Positions 8,200-17,238 of a DNA stretch of 64,000 nt are shown here, in pieces. This DNA comes from an uncultured Pelagibacteraceae bacterium (GTDB taxonomy: Bacteria > Pseudomonadota > Alphaproteobacteria > Pelagibacterales > Pelagibacteraceae). Within the stretch, counting starts at the first letter, position 1, and every line of letters begins with the position of its first letter. The notes below the pieces were generated by a model. That model saw only the letters and a list, made by a program, of their open reading frames with translations, searched no databases and was not told the DNA's origin. Position numbers and translations under genes: made by a program. Where the stretch lies: assembly GCA_902563435.1 (NCBI GenBank), contig CACEXE010000001.1, positions 62,001 through 126,000 of the forward strand, in the 5' to 3' direction.

Positions 8200-10875
8200 A
8201 TGAAACCAGGAAATCAAGATTCATTTAATTGTCTAAAAGAAATATCAGTAAATGGAAAAAATTATTTTTTTTATTCGCTAAAAGAAGCAGAGAAAAATGG
8301 CTTAGAGGGAATAAATAAATTACCAAAATCAATAAAAGTCTTACTTGAAAATCTTCTTAGATATGAAGACAATGTGACAGTCAATAAAGAACAAATTTTG
8401 GCGATTAAAGAGTGGTTAAATTCAAAAAAATCTAAAACAGAAATTGCATATAGACCTGCAAGAGTGCTTTTGCAAGATTATACAGGTATACCAGCTGTTG
8501 CTGATCTTGCTGCAATGAGGGATACAGTTAAGGAAAAGAACAAAGATCCAAATACAATTAATCCTCTCTCTTCAGTTGATCTTGTAATCGACCATTCTGT
8601 TCAAGTGGATAAGTTTGCAACAAAAAATTCATTAAAAGAAAATGTTGATATTGAGTTTGACAGAAACTTTGAGAGATATTCTTTTTTAAAATGGGGACAG
8701 CAAGCCTTTAATAATTTTAGAATTGTTCCACCAGGTACTGGAATTTGTCACCAAGTAAATTTAGAATATTTATCAAAAGTAGTGTGGAATGAAAAATTTG
8801 AAGATAAAGAATACTTATTTCCAGATACTCTAGTTGGAACTGATAGTCATACTACTATGGTCAACGGTTTATCAGTACTAGGTTGGGGAGTAGGGGGGAT
8901 TGAAGCAGAGGCAGGTATGCTAGGACAACCTATATCAATGTTGATACCAGAAGTGGTTGGATTTGAAATGAAAAATAAGCTACCTGAAGGTACAACTGCT
9001 ACCGATCTAGTTTTAACAGTAGTTAAAATGTTAAGAGATAAAGGAGTTGTAGGTAAATTTGTAGAATTTTATGGTGAAGGTCTAAAAAATCTAACACTTG
9101 CTGATAGAGCAACTATTGCAAACATGGCACCAGAGTATGGTGCTACTTGTGGATTTTTTCCAATTGATGAAGAAACATTAAAATATTTAGAATTTTCAGG
9201 AAGATCAAAAGAGAATATTCAAATTGTAGAAAAATATGCAAAAGAACAAAACTTGTGGGCAAGTGAGGACGTTGTTTTCACTGATACATTGTCTCTAGAT
9301 ATGTCTACAGTGGTTCCAACAATTTCTGGACCAAAAAGACCACAAGACAAAGTTTTTTTAACAGAGGCATCAAAAAATTTCATAAAAGTTTTTGAAGATG
9401 TATGTAAAAAAACTGATCCAACAGTAGCAAAAGTTAAAGACACAGATTTTGAGATAAAAGATGGAGATATATTAATCGCAGCTATTACATCATGTACGAA
9501 TACCTCCAATCCAAATGTATTAATTGGTGCAGGATTGTTAGCTAAAAATGCAATTGAAAAAGGTTTAACAGTAAAACCCTGGGTTAAAACATCATTAGCA
9601 CCTGGATCACAAGTTGTTACTGATTATTTAGATAAAGCTGGTTTAAGCAAATATTTAGATGAATTAGGTTTTAATTTAGTGGGTTATGGTTGCACCACAT
9701 GTATTGGCAACTCTGGACCTTTACCAGATAACATAACTGATGCTGTTAAAGAAAATAATTTATACGCAGTCTCAGTTTTGTCTGGAAATAGAAACTTTGA
9801 AGGAAGGATCTCTCCCTTAGTAAAAGCAAACTATTTAGCTTCACCTCCTCTTGTAGTAGCCTATGCAATTGCAGGATCTATGAGAATGAATTTGTATAAA
9901 GATCCATTAGGTAAAGATAACAAAGGACAAGATGTTTACCTAAAAGATATTTGGCCTACCAACAAAGAAATTGAGGATACTCTTAAACAATCTTTAAGCC
10001 CAGAAATGTTTGTGAACAGATATTCAAATATCTCTGAGGGACCAGAGCAATGGCAAAAAATTAAAGTGGACAAAGGAAGTATTTACAATTGGGAAGAAAA
10101 TTCTACCTATGTAAAAAAACCACCATTCTTTGAAAATTTACCAGATGAACCAGAGGGCTTTAAGGAAATAAAAGATGCAAGACCGTTACTAATTTTAGGG
10201 GATATGGTAACAACAGACCATATATCTCCAGCTGGAAGTATTCAAAAAGAAAGCCCAACAGGAAATTATTTTATGAAGCATCAAATTTTGCCTAAGGATT
10301 ATAATTCCTATGGTGCAAGAAGAGGAAATCATGAAGTAATGATGAGAGGTACATTTGCTAATATTAGAATTAAAAATGAAATGGCCCAAGGTACAGAGGG
10401 AGGTTTCACTAAACTATATCCTGAAGAAAAAGTAATGCCTATTTATGATGCTGTTGTTGAATACAAAAAAAGAGGAACTGATTTAGTAGTATTTGGTGGA
10501 AAAGAATATGGAACTGGTTCTTCAAGAGATTGGGCAGCAAAGGGAACAAAACTATTAGGTGTAAAAGCTGTAATTGCAGAAAGCTTTGAAAGAATACACA
10601 GATCTAATCTTATAGGCATGGGAGTTTTACCTTTGCAGTTTGTAGAAAATATGAACAGACAGAATTTAAACTTAAAAGGGTCAGAATTAATTTCAGTATT
10701 AGGTCTTGAGAAAGGAATTAATCCTGGCGATCATTTAGAAGTTGAAATTAAATATGTAACAGGGGACATTAAAAAAATTAAAATGTTATGCAGAATAGAC
10801 ACTAAAAATGAATTAGAATACTATAAGAACGGTGGTATTCTACAATATGTTCTAAGGAATATGATCAATGGATGA
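8200..10875 (+). CDS. acnA: Aconitate hydratase A
   Basis: An 891-residue cytosolic aconitase of the AcnA/IRP type that interconverts citrate and isocitrate in the TCA cycle. Ligands of the 4Fe-4S cluster are Cys432 (TSCTNTSNP), Cys498 and Cys501 (GCTTCIGNSGPLP). Other family blocks are GTDSHTTMVNGL and, in the swivel domain, GGKEYGTGSSRDWAAKG. Length is normal for the family. The last eight bases overlap the start of the next gene (ATGGATGA), which couples it to a YfgM-like/bamB pair. Confidence 0.96.
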   Translation: MKPGNQDSFNCLKEISVNGKNYFFYSLKEAEKNGLEGINKLPKSIKVLLENLLRYEDNVTVNKEQILAIKEWLNSKKSKTEIAYRPARVLLQDYTGIPAVADLAAMRDTVKEKNKDPNTINPLSSVDLVIDHSVQVDKFATKNSLKENVDIEFDRNFERYSFLKWGQQAFNNFRIVPPGTGICHQVNLEYLSKVVWNEKFEDKEYLFPDTLVGTDSHTTMVNGLSVLGWGVGGIEAEAGMLGQPISMLIPEVVGFEMKNKLPEGTTATDLVLTVVKMLRDKGVVGKFVEFYGEGLKNLTLADRATIANMAPEYGATCGFFPIDEETLKYLEFSGRSKENIQIVEKYAKEQNLWASEDVVFTDTLSLDMSTVVPTISGPKRPQDKVFLTEASKNFIKVFEDVCKKTDPTVAKVKDTDFEIKDGDILIAAITSCTNTSNPNVLIGAGLLAKNAIEKGLTVKPWVKTSLAPGSQVVTDYLDKAGLSKYLDELGFNLVGYGCTTCIGNSGPLPDNITDAVKENNLYAVSVLSGNRNFEGRISPLVKANYLASPPLVVAYAIAGSMRMNLYKDPLGKDNKGQDVYLKDIWPTNKEIEDTLKQSLSPEMFVNRYSNISEGPEQWQKIKVDKGSIYNWEENSTYVKKPPFFENLPDEPEGFKEIKDARPLLILGDMVTTDHISPAGSIQKESPTGNYFMKHQILPKDYNSYGARRGNHEVMMRGTFANIRIKNEMAQGTEGGFTKLYPEEKVMPIYDAVVEYKKRGTDLVVFGGKEYGTGSSRDWAAKGTKLLGVKAVIAESFERIHRSNLIGMGVLPLQFVENMNRQNLNLKGSELISVLGLEKGINPGDHLEVEIKYVTGDIKKIKMLCRIDTKNELEYYKNGGILQYVLRNMING

Positions 10876-11512
10876 AGAAATAGAAATTATTAATACAAAT
10901 ACAAGAATTGAAAAATTTAAAAATTTTTTAATAGCAAAAAGAAAACAATTAATAACTTTGTTAATATTAATTATTTTGATATTGATCACCTTTTTTGGCT
11001 ATCAAGAGTTCAACTCTAGCAGTAAAGAAAAGTTAGCAAATAAATTCAATTCAATTGTTACAAATTTTGAGACGGGTAAAAAAGAAAATATAAATAATAA
11101 CTTGATAGAAATCATAAACACTAAAGATAAAACATACTCTCCTTTAGCGTTCTTTTTCTTACTTGATAAAGATTTAATTACTTCAAGTGACGAAATAAAT
11201 TCATATTTTGACCTTCTTATAAATGAAGTATCGCTTGATAAAGAAATTAAAAATTTAACTATCTACAAGAAGGGTCTATTTAATTCAGACTTTGTTCAAG
11301 AAAACGAATTATTAAATATTCTTAATCCAGTAATAAAATCAGAGAGTATATGGAAACCCCAAGCACTATATCTTATGGCTGAGTTTTACTTAGCAAAAAA
11401 TCAAAAACAAAAGTCCAAAGATTTTTTTGATCAAATTATGAATATAGAAAATGTAAGTCCTAAAATTAAATTAGAAGTTCAAAGAAGATTGCGTTCAGAA
11501 TTCGGTGAATAA
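10868..11512 (+). CDS. YfgM-like membrane-anchored TPR protein
   Basis: A 214-residue protein with a short acidic cytoplasmic N-terminus, one transmembrane span (about residues 31-48, rich in Leu/Ile) and a helical periplasmic domain. The C-terminal stretch (SIWKPQALYLMAEFYLAKNQKQKSKDFF, split over two helices) looks like a tetratricopeptide hairpin. The position immediately before bamB matches the yfgM-bamB order common in proteobacteria, where YfgM is an ancillary factor of the Sec translocon and periplasmic chaperones. Identification rests on layout and topology more than on sequence, so it is moderate. Confidence 0.6.
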   Translation: MDEEIEIINTNTRIEKFKNFLIAKRKQLITLLILIILILITFFGYQEFNSSSKEKLANKFNSIVTNFETGKKENINNNLIEIINTKDKTYSPLAFFFLLDKDLITSSDEINSYFDLLINEVSLDKEIKNLTIYKKGLFNSDFVQENELLNILNPVIKSESIWKPQALYLMAEFYLAKNQKQKSKDFFDQIMNIENVSPKIKLEVQRRLRSEFGE

Positions 11513-12776
11513 AAGACTTCTATATATATTAATTTTTATATTTATAACTAGCTGTAGCCTTTCTAAAAAAGATAACGATATTGATGATAGATCATTAAAT
11601 ATTTTTGAAAAAATAGAACCAATAAAAAAAGAGTTTAACCCTGATTTAAAAATAAAATCTATAATTGAGTTTAAAAATAAGCCATTTCAGAACAACAAAA
11701 CTAATAGTAACGGTAATATTAACTTTGATACAAATTTTACAAAGTTTTCAGATTATAAATTTAGTAAAATTAAAAAATTTGAATTTTATCAACCTGAATT
11801 ATTTTTTACTAACTCTGATGAAATAGTATTTTTTAATGGGAAGGGTACGATATTTAAATTAAGTCAAAATCTTAAAGAAATATGGAAAATAAATAATTAT
11901 AATAAAAAAGAAAAAAAACTTAATCCAATTTTATACTTTGCTCAGATAGATAATAAGTTAATCGTAAATGATAGTTTGTCAAAAGTATATTCTGTTGACT
12001 TAAATACAGGAAAAATTCTATGGACAAGATACAGTAATTCTTCGTTTAATTCTAATATTAAAGTATTCAAAGATAAATTTTACACAATTGATTTTGATAA
12101 CGTTATAAGAGCTATTTCCTCAAAAAATGGAAATGAACTATGGAATTTTCAAACTGAAAACTCATTTATAAAATCAGAAAAAAAATTATCAATAGTTATA
12201 AAAGATGAAATTATATTTTTTGTAAATAATTTGGGTGATGTTACTGCACTTGATGTAAATAATGGTAGTCTAGTTTGGCAAACACCTACACAAACAAATA
12301 CAATATATCAAAATGCTTTTAGCCTTGAGAATTCAGATTTAGTTTTTGAAAATAATACTATTTATTTTTCTAATAATAAAAATGAATTTTTTTCTATAGA
12401 CGCTAGAACAGGAACTATAAAATGGGTTCAATCAATAAATTCAAGTTTAAGGCCAACTATTATTGCAAATTTAATTTTTACAGTATCAAACGAAGGATTT
12501 CTTTTTATTATAGATGATCTGACTGGCAATATAATAAGAATTACTGATGTATTAAAAAACTTTAAAGACAGACTTGAGATTAAGCCAATTGGATTTATAT
12601 ATGCTAAAAATAAGGTTTATGTATCATTAAGTAATGGAAGATTGGTAACTGTTAATTCTTCAATGGGCATTCAAGAAAATATAACAAAAATTAGTAATTC
12701 AAAAATATCTAGACCATATATTTTAAATAATAGTATGTATTTAATTAAAGATAATGCATTAACCAAAATTGAGTAA
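11505..12776 (+). CDS. bamB: Outer membrane assembly lipoprotein BamB-like (PQQ/beta-propeller repeats)
   Basis: A 423-residue lipoprotein with a signal peptide and lipobox ending at Cys17 (IFITSC). The body contains repeated propeller blades of the PQQ type: SVDLNTGKILWTRYSN, AISSKNGNELWNFQ, ALDVNNGSLVWQTPT and SIDARTGTIKWVQSI. BamB is the accessory beta-propeller of the BAM complex that inserts outer-membrane proteins. It starts with GTG overlapping the end of the YfgM-like gene and its stop overlaps the ATG of the cupin gene. The GTPase gene der, often found next to bamB, is not here. Confidence 0.8.
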   Translation: MNKRLLYILIFIFITSCSLSKKDNDIDDRSLNIFEKIEPIKKEFNPDLKIKSIIEFKNKPFQNNKTNSNGNINFDTNFTKFSDYKFSKIKKFEFYQPELFFTNSDEIVFFNGKGTIFKLSQNLKEIWKINNYNKKEKKLNPILYFAQIDNKLIVNDSLSKVYSVDLNTGKILWTRYSNSSFNSNIKVFKDKFYTIDFDNVIRAISSKNGNELWNFQTENSFIKSEKKLSIVIKDEIIFFVNNLGDVTALDVNNGSLVWQTPTQTNTIYQNAFSLENSDLVFENNTIYFSNNKNEFFSIDARTGTIKWVQSINSSLRPTIIANLIFTVSNEGFLFIIDDLTGNIIRITDVLKNFKDRLEIKPIGFIYAKNKVYVSLSNGRLVTVNSSMGIQENITKISNSKISRPYILNNSMYLIKDNALTKIE

Positions 12777-13204
12777 TGTTCTTAAAAATTCTTGAAAAAT
12801 TAGGAAGAAAAAAAGTAGTTTTAGATAGAGGTCCTTCACATCCTGAGTTTGATAAGGCAAAACCCTGGATGAATAGGTATTACATTCTATTCAGACATAG
12901 ACCAAAATGGTTTCCATTTAACATACTTATACATGAAATGTTAGATGATGATCATGGTGATGGCGTTCATAATCATTTGTTTCCATACATCACAATCATT
13001 TTAAGAGGAGGATATTGGGAAACATTAAAAACAGGAAAAGTGTGGCGGGCACCAGGATATATCGGATTTAGGTCAGCTAATAATTTTCATAGAGTAGACC
13101 TGGAGCCAGGAACTAAACCAATGACAATTTTTTTAGCAGGCCCATATGGATTTAGAAAAGGACCAAGATCGGAATATGGAATAGATTTTAAAACAAAAAA
13201 ATGA
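12776..13204 (+). CDS. Cupin-fold protein, function unknown
   Basis: A 142-residue protein with the layout of a small cupin. Residues in GDGVHNHLFPYITIILRGGYWE give the HxH...E-type metal motif of cupin motif 1, and IGFRSANNFHRVDL supplies the later histidine of motif 2. It therefore probably binds a divalent metal and may be an enzyme or a metabolite-binding protein. It overlaps bamB by one base and zapE by four, so it is translated from the same transcript. No closer family was recognised. Confidence 0.65.
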   Translation: MFLKILEKLGRKKVVLDRGPSHPEFDKAKPWMNRYYILFRHRPKWFPFNILIHEMLDDDHGDGVHNHLFPYITIILRGGYWETLKTGKVWRAPGYIGFRSANNFHRVDLEPGTKPMTIFLAGPYGFRKGPRSEYGIDFKTKK

Positions 13205-14253
13205 ATTTAAGAAAATCTTATCTAAAACACTGCAAATATAAGGATTTGGAAATAAACGAAAATCAAATAAAAATAGTCCAAAAATTAAGTGAATATTACA
13301 ATCTTAACTTCAATCAGTCATTTATTAAAAAATTAATCAAAAATAAAAAAAATAAATTAGGCTTTTATTTAGTTGGCGATGTAGGTGTAGGTAAAACTAT
13401 GATTTTAAATTTTTTTTTTGAAAGTTTAAAAGAAAAAAAATCAAGATTACACTTTAATGAGTTTATGGTTGAATTTCATGATTTTATATTTGAAAATAAA
13501 AAAAAAGGAAATGACAAAGGGTTAGAAAAATTTGTTAAAAATTTAAGTGACAAAACAAAAATATTATATTTTGATGAATTTCAAGTAACAAATATTGTTG
13601 ATGCTATGATCTTAGGTAAATTATTTGAAAGAATATTTAATGAAAATATAAAAGTTATTTTTTCTTCAAATACAAATATTAAAGATTTATATAAAAATGG
13701 ATTACAAAGAGACCAATTCATTCCTTTTTTGAATATTTTAAAAAATAATTGTTCTGAATTAGAACTTAATATTGAGGAAGACTATAGAGCTACAAAAAAT
13801 ACAAATTTAACTCGATTTTTGTCTCCAATAGATAATTTATCTAATTTTAAGTTTAATAAATCTTTTAGAAAAGCTACAAAGAATAAAAAACAAACTACTA
13901 AGACTTTAGATGTGAAGGGTCGTAAATTAGTATTTGAAAACTTTCATGAAGGAGTTCTTAAGGTTTCTTTTGACGAAATTTGTAACAGAAATCTTGGATC
14001 CGAGGATTACATTAAAATTGCGAATGAAAGTGATTTTATTTTTATTGAAAATCTACCTAAATTCAATGAAAGTAATTTTAACCAACAACAAAGGTTTATT
14101 ACTTTTATCGATATTATTTATGAAAAAAAAATACCATTGATGATCAAATCAGAAGTTGAATTAAATTCACTCGATTCCTCTAATAGCATTAAAAAGCCTT
14201 TCAAAAGAACAGTTAGTCGATTGTATGAACTAACATCACAAAACTTTAATTAA
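13201..14253 (+). CDS. zapE: AFG1/ZapE family cell-division ATPase
   Basis: A 350-residue AAA-type ATPase of the AFG1/ZapE family. The P-loop is GDVGVGKT (residues 59-66), Walker B is ILYFDEFQVTNIVDAMIL, and the sensor region is VIFSSNTNIKDLYKNGLQRDQFIPF, a block characteristic of this family. ZapE associates with the divisome and modulates FtsZ rings; mitochondrial AFG1 helps remove misfolded proteins. The sequence is rich in Lys, Asn and Ile like its neighbours, with no sign of recent transfer. Confidence 0.9.
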   Translation: MNLRKSYLKHCKYKDLEINENQIKIVQKLSEYYNLNFNQSFIKKLIKNKKNKLGFYLVGDVGVGKTMILNFFFESLKEKKSRLHFNEFMVEFHDFIFENKKKGNDKGLEKFVKNLSDKTKILYFDEFQVTNIVDAMILGKLFERIFNENIKVIFSSNTNIKDLYKNGLQRDQFIPFLNILKNNCSELELNIEEDYRATKNTNLTRFLSPIDNLSNFKFNKSFRKATKNKKQTTKTLDVKGRKLVFENFHEGVLKVSFDEICNRNLGSEDYIKIANESDFIFIENLPKFNESNFNQQQRFITFIDIIYEKKIPLMIKSEVELNSLDSSNSIKKPFKRTVSRLYELTSQNFN

Positions 14254-14256
14254 TTT

Positions 14257-14676
14257 ATGAAACAAGAATTTTACAATCTAGAAATTAATACAAATGGCCA
14301 AAAACTGTATGAGTTTACTGATGAAACAATTGAATGGATTAATAATAATAACTTTAAAAATGGAATTATTAATCTCAGCATACAACACACTAGTGCCTCA
14401 CTAATTGTTCAAGAAAATGCTGACCCAGATGTACAAAAGGATTTAATTAATTATTTCGATAAATTGGTACCTATGGACAACAAGTTATATATCCATACAA
14501 CTGAAGGAAAAGATGATATGCCAGCTCACATCAAATCTGCATTAACCAATAATCAAATCTCCTTTAGCATAAAAGAAAGTGAATTACTACTAGGAACTTG
14601 GCAAGGTATATATTTGTTCGAACACAGGTTAGATGCAACAACAAGAACTGTAATTCATCATTATATCGGAGACTAA
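14257..14676 (+). CDS. YjbQ family protein (UPF0047, secondary thiamine-phosphate synthase type)
   Basis: A 139-residue protein covering the whole YjbQ fold. The family motif SIQHTSASLIVQENADPDV is near residue 45, and a second histidine lies in HIKSAL followed by GTWQGIYLFEHR. YjbQ proteins are small trimers with weak thiamine-phosphate synthase activity in genetic tests; the main role is unclear. It sits three bases after zapE. Its TAA stop overlaps the stop of the convergent photolyase gene. Confidence 0.85.
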   Translation: MKQEFYNLEINTNGQKLYEFTDETIEWINNNNFKNGIINLSIQHTSASLIVQENADPDVQKDLINYFDKLVPMDNKLYIHTTEGKDDMPAHIKSALTNNQISFSIKESELLLGTWQGIYLFEHRLDATTRTVIHHYIGD

Positions 14677-16097
14677 TTTTTTTTCTTAATTGATTGAAAA
14701 GCATTCAATGCATCAGTCCTAGCTTTTTCATGAACTACAATTGGCATTGGATAGTTCGAGCCTATGATAGTATCAATTGCTTCTTGATATTTTTTTTCCA
14801 TTTCCCATGGTTTATGAATAAATTTTGGAGGAACTTTTGATAATTCAGGAACCCATTTTTTTACATAATCTCCCTGTTTATCAAATTTTTCACCCTGTAA
14901 AATAGGGTTGAAAATTCTAAAATATGGTGCAGCATCTGCACCACACCCAGCTACCCATTGCCATTGAGCAACATTATTTGCTTCATTAAAATCTAAAAGA
15001 CAGTTTCTGAAATATTTTTCTCCTTCTTTCCAGTTAATTCTTAAATGCTTCACAAGAAAAGATCCAACTACCATTCTAATCCTATTATGCATCCATCCTG
15101 TTTCGTACAATTCTCTCATTCCAGCATCTACAATTGGATAACCTGTCATTCCTTTTTTCCACGCATTTAAAAATTTAGAATTATTTACCCATGGAAACTT
15201 ATCAAATTCTTTTCTTAAGTTTCCTTTAAGCATTTGCGGAAAGTAATTTATAAGACTATGTGAAAACTCTCTCCAACCAATTTCATTGGTATATTTTTTT
15301 ATACTCACATTATTTGATTTTAGTTTTTTGCATTTTTGCCAAATATCTCCAACATTTATTTGTCCATTTCTTATATATGGGGAAAGTAATGAAGTTCCTT
15401 TAATTGATGGAAAGTCACGATCAACACCATAATTAAGTATGCTTTTGTTGACAAAATTATCTAAATTTTCATGGGCTTTTTGTTCTGAAGGTTCCCAATA
15501 TTTTTCAAATTTCTTATACCAATCAGATTTAGGTAAAATATCCTCAGATTTTATTTGATTTTTGAACAATGTGTTTATCTTTTTACACTTCTTAACTTTG
15601 TTTATTTTATCAGGCAGTCTTTCTAAATAAAATTGTTCTGCATTTCTCCAAAAAGGACTGTAGACTTTAAAAGGTGTTCCATCATTCTTCGTAATTTTAT
15701 TATACTCATTAAGCACATTTCCTTTAAAAAATTTAAAATCAATATTTTTTTTTGAAAAACCAGTACCAATTTTTTTATCTTTTTCTAACTCATTTGGTTC
15801 ATAAACTTTATTCCAATAAACAGATATTTTACTATTAGATTTTATTTTAGAAAAAAAATTTATTTCATCATCTTTAATTATTTCTAATCCAATATTTAAT
15901 TTGTTTAAATCAGATTTAAAATTTTTTAGGGATTTACTTACCCACCATTTTTGAGCCTCTCTTTTATGATCGAAAATATTACTATTAAAAATAAATACTG
16001 CGGTAACGGCATCATGTTGATTTGTAGCATAAGTTAGTGCATCATTATTTTGTATTCGGAAATCATCTCTTATCCAAACGAGTGCTGTATTAGCCAT
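14673..16097 (-). CDS. phrB: Deoxyribodipyrimidine photolyase
   Basis: A 474-residue class I photolyase that repairs UV-induced pyrimidine dimers with light. The N-terminal antenna domain begins ALVWIRDDFRIQNNDAL. The C-terminal FAD-binding domain shows GYPIVDAGMRELYETGWMHNR and NVAQWQWVAGCGADAAPYFR, which hold the FAD contacts and the tryptophan electron chain. Length is typical. It is the last gene of the minus-strand run that begins with the gmaS/mgs genes, and its ATG overlaps the stop of the PLP-lyase gene. Surface-ocean light exposure gives an obvious use for it. Confidence 0.93.
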   Translation of the reverse strand: MANTALVWIRDDFRIQNNDALTYATNQHDAVTAVFIFNSNIFDHKREAQKWWVSKSLKNFKSDLNKLNIGLEIIKDDEINFFSKIKSNSKISVYWNKVYEPNELEKDKKIGTGFSKKNIDFKFFKGNVLNEYNKITKNDGTPFKVYSPFWRNAEQFYLERLPDKINKVKKCKKINTLFKNQIKSEDILPKSDWYKKFEKYWEPSEQKAHENLDNFVNKSILNYGVDRDFPSIKGTSLLSPYIRNGQINVGDIWQKCKKLKSNNVSIKKYTNEIGWREFSHSLINYFPQMLKGNLRKEFDKFPWVNNSKFLNAWKKGMTGYPIVDAGMRELYETGWMHNRIRMVVGSFLVKHLRINWKEGEKYFRNCLLDFNEANNVAQWQWVAGCGADAAPYFRIFNPILQGEKFDKQGDYVKKWVPELSKVPPKFIHKPWEMEKKYQEAIDTIIGSNYPMPIVVHEKARTDALNAFQSIKKKN

Positions 16098-17235
16098 TTG
16101 ATAACTGTTCTGATCCTTTAGACAGAAGTTCGTTATAAAGTTTTAAATCTGTATCACCTTCACATCCAATTAATAAAACGTTCGAATTCATATCTAATTC
16201 AAGATCCTTTTTAATTTCTTCGTTATTACAACTAACATTTATACTTATTAGAGCAGGTGCTGAGCATTCTCCTGCAACAATGTTATCGTCACCAAAGTAT
16301 CCCTTAGCTAACATCGCAACTGATAATGGTATGTCATCATCTGGAATACTCATACAATTATTTACTGAGTTTTTAAGAATTTGCCATGGGACTAATGATA
16401 CATCTCCACATGACATTCCCCCCATAATGCTCTCTTTTTCTATTTCAACTCTAGTAAGTTTGCCTGCATCTATACTTTTTAAGACACAGTCTGCATTTTT
16501 TGGTTCAACAATAATAATTTTTGGAATTCTTCTAAAATACCGGGCAACTCCCGCTATTACACCAGAGGCCATTCCTCCTACACCTGCCTGTAAAAATATA
16601 TGTGTAATATAATGATCAGTTTGTTTGGAGATTTCTTCTATCATGACTGAATATCCTGCCATGGTTAGTTTTGGTACTTTTTGATAATCTTCCCAGGCAA
16701 CATCTTGTACAATTTCCCAGCCATTTTCCTTAGATTGCTTTATGCATTCATCTAAAGAATTTTCGTAATTTCCCTTTACTCTTGTCACCTCCGCTCCAAG
16801 TTTTCGCATCTCGTCAGCTCTTGTTTCAGTAACAAATTCACTTATGAAAATTTTACATGCAATACCCACTCTTTTTGCACCCCAGGCAACTGATTTTCCA
16901 TGATTTCCTGCTGTTGCTGTAGCAACAACTACATCCTTTCTTCCAGCTGAAACTTCCGCTACTGCATAAGCACCACCAAGAGCTTTAAAAGATTTAAGTC
17001 CAAATCTTTTTGACTCATCCTTGTAAAAAATGTTTTTAAGGCCAAGATCTTTTGAAAGTTTATTTAAATTAAGTAGGGGAGTAGGTTCATAATTCTCCCA
17101 ACCAGACAAAGATTTAAATGCTTTATCAATAGTTTCTTTATTTAATACACTTAGTATTTCTTCTCTACTGAATAAATAATTTTTATTTTTAATAAATGAT
17201 GAAAATTTATTAATATGACTATAATCAATAGACAT
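16090..17235 (-). CDS. PLP-dependent lyase, diaminopropionate ammonia-lyase-like
   Basis: A 381-residue fold-type II PLP enzyme. The opening block SGWENYEPTPLLNLNKLSKDLG and YKDESKRFGLKSFKALGGAY (Schiff-base Lys84) closely resembles diaminopropionate ammonia-lyase (YgeX), with the phosphate-loop region TATAGNHGKSVAWGAKR. YgeX turns 2,3-diaminopropionate into pyruvate and two ammonia; threonine/serine dehydratases are the next relatives. Placed directly behind gmaS (three bases apart), it may release ammonia from an amino acid in the same nitrogen-scavenging unit. The substrate is inferred, not shown. Confidence 0.75.
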   Translation of the reverse strand: MSIDYSHINKFSSFIKNKNYLFSREEILSVLNKETIDKAFKSLSGWENYEPTPLLNLNKLSKDLGLKNIFYKDESKRFGLKSFKALGGAYAVAEVSAGRKDVVVATATAGNHGKSVAWGAKRVGIACKIFISEFVTETRADEMRKLGAEVTRVKGNYENSLDECIKQSKENGWEIVQDVAWEDYQKVPKLTMAGYSVMIEEISKQTDHYITHIFLQAGVGGMASGVIAGVARYFRRIPKIIIVEPKNADCVLKSIDAGKLTRVEIEKESIMGGMSCGDVSLVPWQILKNSVNNCMSIPDDDIPLSVAMLAKGYFGDDNIVAGECSAPALISINVSCNNEEIKKDLELDMNSNVLLIGCEGDTDLKLYNELLSKGSEQLSNG

Positions 17236-17238
17236 ATT

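Noticed and set aside
9219..9509. Minus-strand frame inside acnA
   Set aside because: It lies wholly within a conserved aconitase gene in another frame and encodes no recognisable domain; the same holds for similar frames inside amt, soxA, proW and other large genes.
13934..14140. Second plus-strand frame inside zapE
   Set aside because: It is an out-of-frame shadow of the ATPase gene with low-complexity composition and no upstream signals.
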